64,000 nucleotides of DNA from Sulfitobacter sp. LCG007 (GCF_040801785.1 NZ_CP161805.1:2976001-3040000), one strand, 5' to 3'. Shown: positions 51,011-60,415, numbered from the stretch's first letter. Notes: generated by a model not told the origin, from the letters alone. A program made the numbers and translations.

Positions 51011-51864
51011 GTCGTCTCCCCCAACTTGTAGGGTGCCTTCAGCATCGCCACGCGGTAGGCCCCGACAAGATCGAACCCGATCGCTTCATAGCCGCGCGAG
51101 GCTGCATCGTTGTTTGAAAAGAGGACCGCCTTGCGCGCCCCCAGCGCGCGGCTTTCGACCAGACGTGCCGCCGTCACACGCCGGCCCAGCCCGCGATTGC
51201 GATGAGACGCGGGCACGAAGACGCCGCCGACCTGCACCATGTCCGCCACCTGCGCATTGAGCGACACGGTGGCGACCGGCACGCCGTCTTCGATCAGCAG
51301 CCTGGTGCCGTCGGTCTCGGCCGCCTGGGCGCGCGTCTCCGCCTCGGCCCTGGCACGATCCGGGTCGCGCACCAGCCCGGTCTCGAGCATGAGCGACGTG
51401 TACCAGCCGGTCAGCACGGTCCGGTCATCGACCGTCGGCGGGCGGACGACATCCCGAGAGTCCGCGAGCCGGTCAAGCTCGAGGCTGTAGAGCGGTTCGG
51501 CATGGTTTATCGAGAAGAAGTCCGCAGGCAGCCGCAGCGCTTCCAGTGCGCACAGGACCTGCCCGTCCTCGCCCGTCATCCCGCGTATCGTCCCGGGACC
51601 GAGCGCGGACGCCCAGTCTTTCCAGACCGAAGCAGGCGCGTCGGGCGCCTGAGCCATGAGGTAGCCGCCGTTGGTGACCCCGAGAACGCCATCGAGCCGA
51701 TCCGCTGTCTCGTGGATCCAGAAGGTCGTGCCGTCGGGGTGCTCGGTGTCGCCGATACCGTGGCGTGACAGGTTCGAGCGCAGAAACATCGAGCTGTCCG
51801 CATGGCGGCCGAGAAACGTCTGCATGGCTGGAATGTCCTGCCCGGCCGCGACACGCAGGCTCAT
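51007..51864 (-). CDS. GNAT family N-acetyltransferase
   Basis: A 285-residue protein with a C-terminal GNAT domain (VGGVFVPASHRNRGLGRRVT near 215-234 is the acetyl-CoA loop; AVLFSNNDAASRGYEAIGF follows) and a degenerate N-terminal half, as in the two-domain FR47-like group. The ATG overlaps the rsmE stop (ATGA); the longer frame upstream is antisense or alternate-frame rsmE sequence. The acceptor is unknown. Confidence 0.86.
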   Translation of the reverse strand: MSLRVAAGQDIPAMQTFLGRHADSSMFLRSNLSRHGIGDTEHPDGTTFWIHETADRLDGVLGVTNGGYLMAQAPDAPASVWKDWASALGPGTIRGMTGEDGQVLCALEALRLPADFFSINHAEPLYSLELDRLADSRDVVRPPTVDDRTVLTGWYTSLMLETGLVRDPDRARAEAETRAQAAETDGTRLLIEDGVPVATVSLNAQVADMVQVGGVFVPASHRNRGLGRRVTAARLVESRALGARKAVLFSNNDAASRGYEAIGFDLVGAYRVAMLKAPYKLGETT

Positions 51865-52580
51865 GACCAATCCCCGAGCTGCATCTGCCAGAGCGTCAGC
51901 GCCGCCACAGCTGCCGTGTCCGCCCGCAGGATGCGCGGGCCGAGCGTCACCGCATGGGCATGATCGAGTGCATGCATCCTGCGCCGCTCGGACTCCGAAA
52001 AACCGCCCTCGGGGCCGATCAGGATGGCCCAGGGACCGCGCAGCGCGGGCAAGGCCCCCGGCTCGCCCGCCAGTGCCTCGTCGCAGAACATGATCCTGCG
52101 GGAAACATCCCAGCCGTCGAGAAGGCGGTCGAGCGTGACCATATCCGCCACCTCCGGCACGAATGTCCCGCCGCATTGCTCGGCAGCCTCCACCGCATGG
52201 GCCTGCAGGCGGTCCTGCCTCACACGCTCGGAATTGGTGAACTCGGTCTGCACTGGAAGGATGCGCGCGGCTCCCATCTCTGTCGCCTTCTCGACGATGA
52301 AGTCCGTCCGTGCCTTCTTGATCGGCGCGAAGACGAGCCAGAGGTCTGGCGGCATCCGGAGGGGCGCGGTCCGGGTGCGCACCGCCAGCAGCCCACCACG
52401 CTTGCCGGTCTCGACCGCCTCGGCGCGCCATTCGCCGTCGCGCCCGTTGAAGAGCATAACCTGCCCGCCCTCGCCCAGCCGCATGACACCGAAAAGGTAA
52501 TGCGCCTGTTCGCGGGAAAGAGGAATGGTTTGCCCCTCTCCCAGCGGGTGATCTACATAAAGCCTGATCTTCGCGGTCAT
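51861..52580 (-). CDS. rsmE: 16S rRNA (uracil(1498)-N(3))-methyltransferase
   Basis: A 239-residue SPOUT methyltransferase with the PUA-like N-terminal domain (about 1-70) and the knotted SAM-binding C-terminus (AILIGPEGGFSESE, then LGPRILRADTAAVAAL). It methylates U1498 in the ribosomal decoding site. It heads a three-gene unit. Its ATG lies only 11 bases from the divergent ubiA ATG. Confidence 0.95.
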   Translation of the reverse strand: MTAKIRLYVDHPLGEGQTIPLSREQAHYLFGVMRLGEGGQVMLFNGRDGEWRAEAVETGKRGGLLAVRTRTAPLRMPPDLWLVFAPIKKARTDFIVEKATEMGAARILPVQTEFTNSERVRQDRLQAHAVEAAEQCGGTFVPEVADMVTLDRLLDGWDVSRRIMFCDEALAGEPGALPALRGPWAILIGPEGGFSESERRRMHALDHAHAVTLGPRILRADTAAVAALTLWQMQLGDWS

Positions 52581-52591
52581 GGGAGTTACAT

Positions 52592-53554
52592 ATGCGCGGT
52601 GATACCCGAGCGCCAGACGGGCATGTGGCCGACGCGGTCAGCGGCAACTGGGTCGACCGGCTGGCTCCGCCCGCCACGCGTCCCTATCTGCGGCTGAGCC
52701 GCGCCGACCGGCCGATCGGGACATGGCTCCTGCTGCTGCCCTGCTGGTGGGGCCTGGCGCTTGCCATGCTGCATGATCAGAGCGTTACATGGCACGATCT
52801 CTGGATCGCCGCCGGCTGCGGCATGGGGGCCTGGCTCATGCGCGGGGCCGGCTGCACCTGGAACGACGTCAGCGACAGGGATTTCGACGGCAAGGTCGAG
52901 CGGACCCGCTCGCGGCCGATCCCCTCGGGGCAGGTCAGCGTGAAGGGCGCCCTGATCTGGATGTGCGCGCAGGCACTGATCGCCTTCTGCATCCTGCTGA
53001 CCTTTCATCCGGCCGCAATCGTGCTTGGCGTGCTCGCCCTGCTGCCGGTCTGCGTCTACCCCTTCGCCAAGCGCTTCACCTGGTGGCCCCAGGTCTTTCT
53101 CGGCCTCGCCTTCAACTGGGGCGCTCTGCTGGCCTGGACGGCGCACACCGGGCGGCTCGAGCTTCCGGCGGTCATCCTCTACGTCGCGGGCATCACGTGG
53201 ACGCTGTTTTACGACACGATCTACGCGCATCAGGACAAGGAGGACGACGCGCTCATCGGCGTGAAGTCCACCGCGCGGCTTTTCGGCGGCGATACGGTGA
53301 AATGGCTGCGCCGCTTTCTCGTGGCCACCGTCGCGCTGATGGGTCTTGCCGTGATCTACGCCGCTCTGCCATCCGCGTCCGTACTGGCGCTGGTACTGGC
53401 GCTCGGCGGCCCCTGGGCGATGGGCTGGCACATGATGTGGCAGTTGCGGATGCTCGACGTCGACGACGGACAACGGCTTCTGACGCTCTTCCGTGCGAAC
53501 CGCGACACCGGCATGATCCCGCTTGCCTTCTTCCTCGCCGCCCTGCTCGCCTGA
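52592..53554 (+). CDS. ubiA: 4-hydroxybenzoate octaprenyltransferase
   Basis: A 320-residue integral membrane prenyltransferase of ubiquinone synthesis. The two Asp-rich metal sites are visible: NDVSDRDFDGKVERTRSRP (about 89-107) and YAHQDKEDD (about 210-218). Around eight or nine membrane helices. GGGAG precedes the ATG, inside the 11-base gap to rsmE. Confidence 0.94.
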   Translation: MRGDTRAPDGHVADAVSGNWVDRLAPPATRPYLRLSRADRPIGTWLLLLPCWWGLALAMLHDQSVTWHDLWIAAGCGMGAWLMRGAGCTWNDVSDRDFDGKVERTRSRPIPSGQVSVKGALIWMCAQALIAFCILLTFHPAAIVLGVLALLPVCVYPFAKRFTWWPQVFLGLAFNWGALLAWTAHTGRLELPAVILYVAGITWTLFYDTIYAHQDKEDDALIGVKSTARLFGGDTVKWLRRFLVATVALMGLAVIYAALPSASVLALVLALGGPWAMGWHMMWQLRMLDVDDGQRLLTLFRANRDTGMIPLAFFLAALLA

Positions 53555-53614
53555 TTGAATCCGGCCGTCCCGCGGCGTACACCCGAAGCCGGATGAAACA
53601 ACTGCGACGGTGAC

Positions 53615-55624
53615 ATGCGACTTTCGATCGCCCTCTTCACCGGTATCGCCTTCGCGGCGGCAGCCGGGCTTTCCTACATGGCGGCCAATGCCTCGGTCCA
53701 GCTGATCGAGGACAATACCGAGATCGAGGTGCGCGACACCTTCGACGAGGCCGGAATGACCTGGGCCGAGGTCGAGGCCGACGGGCTGCGGGTGATCGTC
53801 GCGGGAATCGCGCCGACGGAGGCGCTTCGCTTCCAGGCGCTGAGCACGGCCGGCACGATGGTCGACGCCACGCGGATCGTCGACGAGATGGAGGTCGAAT
53901 CCGTCGCCGCGTTCGAGCCGCCCCGCTTCTCGGCCGAGATCCTGCGAAACGATTCCGGATTCTCCGTCATCGGACTGATCCCCCAGTCGACGGACCGGGA
54001 GGAGCTGATCGAGGCGTTCGACGCGATGGGCGACGCCCCCGTGACCGATCTGCTCGAGACCGCTGACTACCCTGCCCCTCCCGGCTGGAACGACGCGATA
54101 CGCTTTGCCAGCAAGGCGATGCGCAGCCTTCCCCGGGCCAAGGTCTCGGTTTCCGCCGGTCATGTCTCGATCAACGCGATCACCGACAGCGCGAAGGCGA
54201 AGTCCGATCTCGAGGCCAGCCTGCGCAAGGCGGCCCCCGCGGGCCTGACGCTCGATCTGGCGATCTCAGCGCCCCGTCCCGTGATCACGCCCTTCACGCT
54301 GCGCTTCGTCATCGACGAGGATGGCCCGCGCTTTGACGCGTGCTCGGCCGACACCGAGCAGAGCCGCCAGCGCATCCTCGAAGCGGCGCAGGCGGCCGGT
54401 GCGACCGAGGACGCGCGATGCACCATCGGAATGGGCGTGCCCAGCCCGAACTGGGCGAAGGCGGCGGAAACGGCGATCGCGGCGCTGGCCGAGCTGGGTG
54501 GCGGGTCGATCACCTTCTCCGACGCCGACGTGACGCTGACCGCGACACCCGGTGCAGATCAGTCGCTGTTCGACCGGGTGGTGGGCGAACTTCAGAACGA
54601 CCTGCCCGATGTCTTTGCCCTGCATGCCGACCTGCCGAAGATCGCGGATCCCGATGCCGGACCGCCGGAGTTCGTCGCCACCCTCAGTCCCGAGGGGCAG
54701 GTGCAGCTGCGCGGCCGCATTTCGGACGCCCAGATGCTGCGGCTCGCCGACAGCTTCGCCAAGGCGCGCTTCGGTAGCGGAGATGTCCACACAGCCGTGC
54801 GGATCGCCGAGGACCTGCCCCAGGGCTGGCAGATGCGGGTGCTGGCCGGCCTTGAAGCCTTGGGTACGCTCGCCAACGGGGCGGTCACGGTCCAGCCCGA
54901 CGTCCTGCGGATCATCGGGGCTACCGGCGACCAGGACGCCAAGGCCGAGATCGCGCGCCTGCTTGCCGCGCGGCTGGGCGACAGCGAACGCTTCGAGATC
55001 GACGTGACGTACAAGGAAGAATACGACCCCGTCGCCTCGATGCCGACACCGGAGCATTGCGAGGAAGAACTCGGCATCATCGTCTCGATGAACAAGATCA
55101 ACTTCGAGCCGGGCAGCGCCACCATCGACGGCTCGGCACTCCCCGTCATGGACGAAATCGCGGATGTGCTGAAGGAATGCGGCGATCTGGCCCTCGAGAT
55201 ACAGGGGCACACCGACAGCCAGGGTCGCGAGGAGATGAACCTCGCGCTGAGCCAGGCGAGGGCGGAATCGGTGATCAACGAACTCAGGGCCCGGCGCGTG
55301 CTGACAGGCTCCTTCACGGCCAAGGGCTACGGCGAGACGACTCCGATTGCCGACAACAAGACCGAACAGGGCCGAGAGGACAACCGGCGAATCGAATTTC
55401 ACCTGATCCGCCCGGATACCGTTACGCCAGCCAGGCAAACGACGCTGGAAAGCGTGGCCGAAAATGGCGATACAGAAGCCGATCCCGGCACGGCCGCTTC
55501 GCAGGACGGCGAGGCGCCGGACGCGGATTCGGCCGAAGCGGACGATGCGGATGCGAACGTGTCCCAATCTCCGGAGGCCGTGGACGATCCGGCATCCAAG
55601 GAAGGGACCGAGGCCAGTGAATAG
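53615..55624 (+). CDS. OmpA-family envelope protein with BON-like repeats
   Basis: A 669-residue exported protein. The N-terminus has a signal or anchor (LFTGIAFAAAAGLSYMAANA). Repeated BON-like alpha/beta units fill about 35-480. An OmpA/MotB peptidoglycan-binding domain follows near 485-600 (INFEPGSATIDG; IQGHTDSQGREEMNLALSQ; GYGETTPIADN), then an acidic, low-complexity tail of about 65 residues rich in Asp, Glu and Ala. It likely links the envelope to peptidoglycan. The next gene starts on its last codons. Confidence 0.88.
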   Translation: MRLSIALFTGIAFAAAAGLSYMAANASVQLIEDNTEIEVRDTFDEAGMTWAEVEADGLRVIVAGIAPTEALRFQALSTAGTMVDATRIVDEMEVESVAAFEPPRFSAEILRNDSGFSVIGLIPQSTDREELIEAFDAMGDAPVTDLLETADYPAPPGWNDAIRFASKAMRSLPRAKVSVSAGHVSINAITDSAKAKSDLEASLRKAAPAGLTLDLAISAPRPVITPFTLRFVIDEDGPRFDACSADTEQSRQRILEAAQAAGATEDARCTIGMGVPSPNWAKAAETAIAALAELGGGSITFSDADVTLTATPGADQSLFDRVVGELQNDLPDVFALHADLPKIADPDAGPPEFVATLSPEGQVQLRGRISDAQMLRLADSFAKARFGSGDVHTAVRIAEDLPQGWQMRVLAGLEALGTLANGAVTVQPDVLRIIGATGDQDAKAEIARLLAARLGDSERFEIDVTYKEEYDPVASMPTPEHCEEELGIIVSMNKINFEPGSATIDGSALPVMDEIADVLKECGDLALEIQGHTDSQGREEMNLALSQARAESVINELRARRVLTGSFTAKGYGETTPIADNKTEQGREDNRRIEFHLIRPDTVTPARQTTLESVAENGDTEADPGTAASQDGEAPDADSAEADDADANVSQSPEAVDDPASKEGTEASE

Positions 55625-55940
55625 AACCGAATTCGTCTTTGCGACGGCCATCATCCTTTTCGTGGCCTTCTGCCTCGGCTGGTTCGCGCACTGGCTTCTC
55701 AGCCGCTTCACGCGGGTCAGGGCCGAGGACGTCGCCCAGCTTGACCGGATGAGCCAGGAATTGCACGAGGCCGAGGAAACCCGCGATCAGGCAATCACCT
55801 ACCTTCAGCAGCGCGAGGCGGAACTGACCAACCAGCTTTCGCAGACCGAAGCCGAGTTGCGCGCGGCGATGGACGGTCTGCGCGACGCCCGCCACGAGGC
55901 CGAGGAACTGCGCAGCGTTCTGGAACAGCGCGCGGGTTAG
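55617..55940 (+). CDS. Small membrane-anchored coiled-coil protein
   Basis: A 107-residue protein with one N-terminal membrane helix (VFATAIILFVAFCLGWFAHWLL, about 6-27) and a long coiled coil (AQLDRMSQELHEAEETRDQA onward). The GTG start overlaps the end of the OmpA-family gene by eight bases, so the two are translationally coupled and probably work together in the envelope. No named family is recognised. Confidence 0.78.
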   Translation: MNRTEFVFATAIILFVAFCLGWFAHWLLSRFTRVRAEDVAQLDRMSQELHEAEETRDQAITYLQQREAELTNQLSQTEAELRAAMDGLRDARHEAEELRSVLEQRAG

Positions 55941-55974
55941 GTGCGCCGAGCGACGCGGCCGGCGTGCGTGACGC

Positions 55975-56418
55975 CTACCAGCGCTTCAGCGCCGCTTCGT
56001 CCTCGTCCCTTGCCGCAACCCATTCTGCGCCGCGCGCGGTGATCTCGCGTTTCCAGAAGGGCGCGCGCGACTTGAGATAATCCATCAGGAACTCCGCGGC
56101 CTCGAATGCGGCCTTCCGGTGCGGCGCCGCGGTCGCCACCATCATGATCAGTTCGCCCGGCGTAAGACGGCCGTAGCGGTGGATCACCAGAGCGTTCCCG
56201 AGCGACCAGCGCGCGACGGCCTGCTGCGCGATCTCGCGGATCGCGCTTTCGGTCATGCCCGGATAGTGCTCGATCTCCATCGCTTCGAGCGGATTACCCG
56301 GCAGATCCCGCACGATGCCCGTGAAGGTCACCATCGCGCCCATGTTGGCACAGCGCCGCGCGAACGCGGACGATTCCGCCCCCACGTCAAAGGCCTCTTC
56401 CTGAACCGAGACCCGCAC
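55975..56418 (-). CDS. moaE: Molybdopterin synthase catalytic subunit
   Basis: A 147-residue MoaE that transfers sulfur from MoaD to precursor Z to form molybdopterin. Signature blocks: MEIEHYPGMTE, HRYGRLTPGE, HRKAAFEA and KSRAPFWKRE (the active-site lysine region). It is downstream of moaD with four bases between. Its product is needed by the XDH encoded in this window. Confidence 0.95.
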   Translation of the reverse strand: MRVSVQEEAFDVGAESSAFARRCANMGAMVTFTGIVRDLPGNPLEAMEIEHYPGMTESAIREIAQQAVARWSLGNALVIHRYGRLTPGELIMMVATAAPHRKAAFEAAEFLMDYLKSRAPFWKREITARGAEWVAARDEDEAALKRW

Positions 56419-56422
56419 CCGC

Positions 56423-56668
56423 TCAGCCGCCCGTCATCGGTGGAAAGAAGGCGATCTCGCGCACGCCGGAAAGGGATGCGTCGAAATCGGAAAGCTCCTG
56501 GTCCACGGCCACCCGCAACGCCGAGAGATCCGCGAAGGCCGCCTCGTAGCGCGGTTCCCGCGCGCGGAGTTCCTCGACCAGATCCGCGACCGTCGCGGCC
56601 TCTGTCTCGACACGCTCGCGCGGCAGACCGATGCGTTCGCGCACCCAGGCGAAATAGAGGATGTCCAT
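56423..56668 (-). CDS. moaD: Molybdopterin synthase sulfur carrier subunit
   Basis: An 81-residue beta-grasp protein ending in the required Gly-Gly (PPMTGG), which is thiocarboxylated during molybdopterin synthesis. It sits between pgsA and moaE with gaps of three and four bases. Confidence 0.93.
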   Translation of the reverse strand: MDILYFAWVRERIGLPRERVETEAATVADLVEELRAREPRYEAAFADLSALRVAVDQELSDFDASLSGVREIAFFPPMTGG

Positions 56669-56671
56669 GTC

Positions 56672-57340
56672 TCAGTCCCTCAGATGCGGCAACGCCTTGC
56701 GGAAGTAATCCCAGCCGGTGATCAGCGTCAACGCCGCCGCGACCCACAGCAGCCAGAGCCCCACCACGCCCGAGGCGACCAGCCCCCAGTGTATCCAGTT
56801 CAGATTCGTCAGATCCGCTGCCTCTCCCGCAAGAATGGCCTGAACCTGTTCGGCGTCCAGACCCTCTGCCGAGATCGCGAGATAGTGCTCGAACACGCCC
56901 TGCGAGAACAGCACCGCGATGGCGATCATCTGAAAGGTCGTCTTCCACTTCGCCAGATTGGTTACCTTCAGCGTCCCGGCGACATCGCCAAGAAACTCAC
57001 GCAGCCCCGACACGAAGACCTCGCGGAACAGGATCACGGTGGCGGGAAGCACCAGCCATGCCGACCAGCTGGAAAAGCCGATGATGACCATGAGCGCGAT
57101 TGCGACCATTGCCTTGTCCGCGATCGGGTCGAGCATCGCGCCAAGCTTGCTCTCCTGCTTCCAGAGCCGGGCGAGATATCCGTCGAACCAGTCGGTGATC
57201 GCAGCCGTGACGAAAAGCACCAGCGCGAACCAGTCCGCCAGGGGACGGCTGAAATAAAGGAACATGATCGCCAGCCCCGGCGCCGCGAGCAGTCGCAGGA
57301 CGGTCAGGCTGTTGGGCAGGTTCATGTTCATGAGGGTCAC
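56672..57340 (-). CDS. pgsA: CDP-diacylglycerol--glycerol-3-phosphate 3-phosphatidyltransferase
   Basis: A 222-residue membrane enzyme committing CDP-diacylglycerol to phosphatidylglycerol. The CDP-alcohol phosphotransferase motif is complete: DWFDGYLAR (47-55) followed by GAMLDPIADK. Five or six membrane helices. It is first in the pgsA-moaD-moaE unit. A later ATG (MNMNLPN or MNLPN) could be the real start. Confidence 0.93.
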   Translation of the reverse strand: MTLMNMNLPNSLTVLRLLAAPGLAIMFLYFSRPLADWFALVLFVTAAITDWFDGYLARLWKQESKLGAMLDPIADKAMVAIALMVIIGFSSWSAWLVLPATVILFREVFVSGLREFLGDVAGTLKVTNLAKWKTTFQMIAIAVLFSQGVFEHYLAISAEGLDAEQVQAILAGEAADLTNLNWIHWGLVASGVVGLWLLWVAAALTLITGWDYFRKALPHLRD

Positions 57341-57444
57341 CCTACATCGCGCCCGGAGACGGTGAAAGCGGCAAGCGCTGCTTCGCTGTATCGGGTCATT
57401 CTACCGTGATCAAAGGATATTTCAGGCGCGGCGGCCGACGCGGA

Positions 57445-59322
57445 TCACCCTCGTTCATGAAAGAAATCATACACTTTCCGGGCAAGACCGTCCGAGATGC
57501 CCTCGACTGCCTGGAGGTCGGCGAGATTGGCCCGCCCGACGGCCTTGGCCGAGCCGAAATGCGCCAGCAGGGCGCGCTTGCGCGCCGCACCGACCCCCGG
57601 CACGTCGTCGAGCGGGGTGGCGCCGACCGCCTTGGCCCGCTTGGCCCTGTGGGTTCCGATGGCGAAGCGGTGCGCCTCGTCGCGCATGCGCTGGATGAAA
57701 TAGAGAACCGGATCGTTGTGACGAAGCGCGAAGGCGCGTTGCCCGGGGCGGTGGAATTCCTCCTTGCCCGCGTCGCGATCCACCCCCTTGGCCACGCCGA
57801 CCATCGGAATGTCCTCGACACCGTGCTCGCGCATGATCTGGGCCACGGCACTGACCTGCCCCGCGCCGCCGTCGATCAGCAGCAGATCGGGCCACTGACC
57901 TTTCGAGCGGTCGGCATCCTCCTTCAGCAGGCGCTTGAACCGTCGGGTCAGCACCTCCTTCATCATGCCGAAATCGTCGCCCGGCGTCAGCTCGTCACCG
58001 CGGATGTTGAACTTGCGGTACTGGTTCTTCATGAAGCCTTCCGGCCCCGCCACGATCATCGCGCCAACCGCGAACGCGCCCTGGATATGCGAGTTGTCGT
58101 AGACCTCGATGCGCTGCGGCGGCGCGTCGAGGCCGAAGGCCTCGGCCAGGCCCTTCAGCAGCCTGCCCTGCGTCGCGGTCTCGGACATGCGCCGTGCGAG
58201 GCTTTCGCGCGCGTTGCGCAGGGCGCTCTCGATCAGTTCGGCCTTTTCGCCCCGCCGCGGAACCAGCAGCTCGACCTTGCGCCCGAGCTTGCCGGAAAGC
58301 GCCTCTGCCATGAGGTCGGGGTTCTCGATCTCGTGGCTCAGGATCAACTGTCGCGGCGGCTCACGCGTGTCGTAGAACTGACCGATGAAGGCTTCGAGCG
58401 CTTCTGCTGCCTCGATGTCCTCGCCCACGCGCGGATAGTAGTCGCGGTTGCCCCAGTTCTGTCCCGAGCGGATGAAGAACACCTGCACGCAGGCCTGCCC
58501 GCTGTCCATGTGCAGCGCGATGATGTCGGCCTCGGTGACGTTCTTGGGGTTGATGCCCTGCGCTGTCTGCACTTGCGTCAACGCCTTGATCCGGTCCCGG
58601 AGCGCCGCCGCCCGTTCGAATTCCATCGCCTCGGAGGCTTGCGCCATCTGCCCGCCAAGACGCGCCTGCACCTCGGTCGACTTGCCCGCGAGAAACCGTT
58701 CGGCGTCCTTCACCGAAGCACGATACTCGTCGCGTCCGATCTTGCCCACGCAGGGCGCCGAGCAGCGCTTGATCTGGTATTGCAGGCAGGGGCGCGTGCG
58801 GGCCACGAACATTGAATCCGAACAGTCGCGCAGCAGGAATACCCGCTGAAGCTGGTTCAGCGTCCGGTTCACCGCACCCGCGCTGGCGAAGGGACCGTAG
58901 TAGCTCCCCTTCTCCTTCTTCGCGCCGCGGTGCTTCTTGATCTGCGGAAAGTCATGATCGTCGGTGACGAGGATGTTCGGAAAACTCTTGTCGTCGCGCA
59001 GCAGCACGTTGAACTTGGGCTTGAGCTGCTTGATGAGGTTCTGCTCGAGAAGCAGCGCTTCGGTCTCGGTCCGCGTGGTGAGAAACATCATCGAAGCGGT
59101 CGACGAGATCATTCGTGAGATGCGCGGCGAATGGCCCTGCGGCCGAGCGTAGCTGGACACCCTCGCCTTCAGGTTGCGCGCCTTCCCGACATAGAGCACG
59201 CGCTGCTGCGCGTCGAGCATCCGATAGACGCCCGGAGAACTGTCGAGCATACGCAGATATCCCTGAATCACCTTGGGACCCAACGGCACTCTCTTCGTCT
59301 CTGTTGCGCGCTCTTCAGTCAT
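57445..59322 (-). CDS. uvrC: Excinuclease ABC subunit C
   Basis: A 625-residue repair nuclease. The GIY-YIG 3' nuclease lies at about 20-110 (SPGVYRMLDAQQRVLYVGKA), UVR at about 210-245, the C-terminal RNase H-like 5' nuclease (IEVYDNSHIQGAFAVGAMIV) and tandem HhH at the end (LDDVPGVGAARKRALLAHFG). The start is placed at MTEERATETKR; an in-frame start 69 bases upstream would add non-family residues. Confidence 0.95.
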   Translation of the reverse strand: MTEERATETKRVPLGPKVIQGYLRMLDSSPGVYRMLDAQQRVLYVGKARNLKARVSSYARPQGHSPRISRMISSTASMMFLTTRTETEALLLEQNLIKQLKPKFNVLLRDDKSFPNILVTDDHDFPQIKKHRGAKKEKGSYYGPFASAGAVNRTLNQLQRVFLLRDCSDSMFVARTRPCLQYQIKRCSAPCVGKIGRDEYRASVKDAERFLAGKSTEVQARLGGQMAQASEAMEFERAAALRDRIKALTQVQTAQGINPKNVTEADIIALHMDSGQACVQVFFIRSGQNWGNRDYYPRVGEDIEAAEALEAFIGQFYDTREPPRQLILSHEIENPDLMAEALSGKLGRKVELLVPRRGEKAELIESALRNARESLARRMSETATQGRLLKGLAEAFGLDAPPQRIEVYDNSHIQGAFAVGAMIVAGPEGFMKNQYRKFNIRGDELTPGDDFGMMKEVLTRRFKRLLKEDADRSKGQWPDLLLIDGGAGQVSAVAQIMREHGVEDIPMVGVAKGVDRDAGKEEFHRPGQRAFALRHNDPVLYFIQRMRDEAHRFAIGTHRAKRAKAVGATPLDDVPGVGAARKRALLAHFGSAKAVGRANLADLQAVEGISDGLARKVYDFFHERG

Positions 59323-59614
59323 GTCGTCTTGTCTGATTCTCAACTCTGGCTGCACATTACCGGGGGTGGATTCAAGAGTTAACCTTTCCACTTTTCATGT
59401 GGATAACTCTGCGTACAACTTCCGGCCACCCGTGATTTCTCGTTTGAAAACCAGTGGCTTCAATAGATTGCCTAATTTTTAGGCTATTTATCAAGCGATT
59501 GAATTTCCATAATATTTTTCTTCATCTGGCGCAAATGCATGAAATCAAAAGCGTTTTGGTAACGAATTTGTAACGATCTGCGAACAGGTGCAAAACTTTT
59601 GCGGGACTGTCGCG
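59323..59614. other. AT-rich intergenic region upstream of uvrC
   Basis: No gene is seen in these 292 bases, which are clearly AT-richer than the rest. They hold the uvrC promoter, a perfect DnaA-box 9-mer TGTGGATAA (59398-59406), two GATTC sites (CcrM-type GANTC), a TTAACC half-site, a GCCTAA-TTT-TTAGGC hairpin (59470-59484) and, near 59582, GAAC-N7-AAAC, one change from the alphaproteobacterial LexA box. Confidence 0.55.
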
Positions 59615-60394
59615 TCAGTTGCGCCCCATCACGTCCGGCGTCTGCCAGGCAAGGTGCTGACCCCCGTCGGTGCAGATCAATTGACCGGTGACACCGGGCG
59701 CATCAAGAAAGTAGCCAAGCGCCGCCGTCACATCCTCGGGATTGGAGCCACGGCCCAGGACGGTCGCGGCGCGCTGCCGCTCCCACTGCGTCTCGGATTG
59801 CCCCTCGCCACGCAGCGTCGGACCGGGTCCGATCGCGTTTACACGTATTGCGGGTGCCAGGGCGCGGGCGCTCGTGCGGGTCAGATCCCACAACGCCATC
59901 TTGGCCAGAGAGTACGTCATGTACTCGGGCGTCGGCTTCAATACCCTCTGGTCGATCACGTTCACGATCAGCCCGCTGGCGATCGGCTCCCCGGAGGGAT
60001 CGGTATCGGTCTCGAGCCCCTGCCGTGCCATTGCCTGGGTCAGGATGAACGGTGCGCGCAGGTTCGACTGGATATGGCGGTCCCAGTTTTCGCGGGTCGC
60101 GGTCCTGATGTTGTCGTACTCGAAGATCGACGCGTTGTTCACCAGGCAGTCGATCGGGCCGCCCAGAGCCTCGGTCGCGCGCTCGAACAGCGCCTCGGTC
60201 TGGTCGTCGTCCAGCAGGTCGGCCTGCAGGGCTATGGACTTGCGCTCCATCAGGCGCACCTTCTGCGCGACCTCTTCGGCCTCGAGCTCGGAGGTGGCGT
60301 AGTGAACGGCCACGTCATGGCCCCGTGCTCCGAGGTAAAGGGCGATGGCGCGGCCGATGCGACGGCCGGCGCCGGTGACGAGACAGCGGGTCAT
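59615..60394 (-). CDS. SDR family oxidoreductase (FolM/pteridine-reductase-like)
   Basis: A 259-residue short-chain dehydrogenase. The N-terminal VTGAGRRIGRAIA with Arg after the glycine motif suggests NADPH use, as in pteridine reductases. NNAS is at about 86-89 and the active-site pair YSLAK at about 160-164 within MTYSLAKMAL. Substrate unknown; conserved next to uvrC in Rhodobacterales, and possibly a dihydrofolate/biopterin reductase. Confidence 0.85.
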   Translation of the reverse strand: MTRCLVTGAGRRIGRAIALYLGARGHDVAVHYATSELEAEEVAQKVRLMERKSIALQADLLDDDQTEALFERATEALGGPIDCLVNNASIFEYDNIRTATRENWDRHIQSNLRAPFILTQAMARQGLETDTDPSGEPIASGLIVNVIDQRVLKPTPEYMTYSLAKMALWDLTRTSARALAPAIRVNAIGPGPTLRGEGQSETQWERQRAATVLGRGSNPEDVTAALGYFLDAPGVTGQLICTDGGQHLAWQTPDVMGRN

Positions 60395-60415
60395 GCGAAC
60401 CTCCGGTGTTGCAGT

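Noticed and set aside
57406-58815. Plus-strand frame opposite uvrC
   Set aside because: Shadow of uvrC with no recognisable protein features.
59582-59596. LexA (SOS) box upstream of uvrC as an annotated feature
   Set aside because: GAAC-N7-AAAC differs from the GAAC-N7-GAAC consensus at one position and lies some 260 bases from the start codon; kept only as a note.
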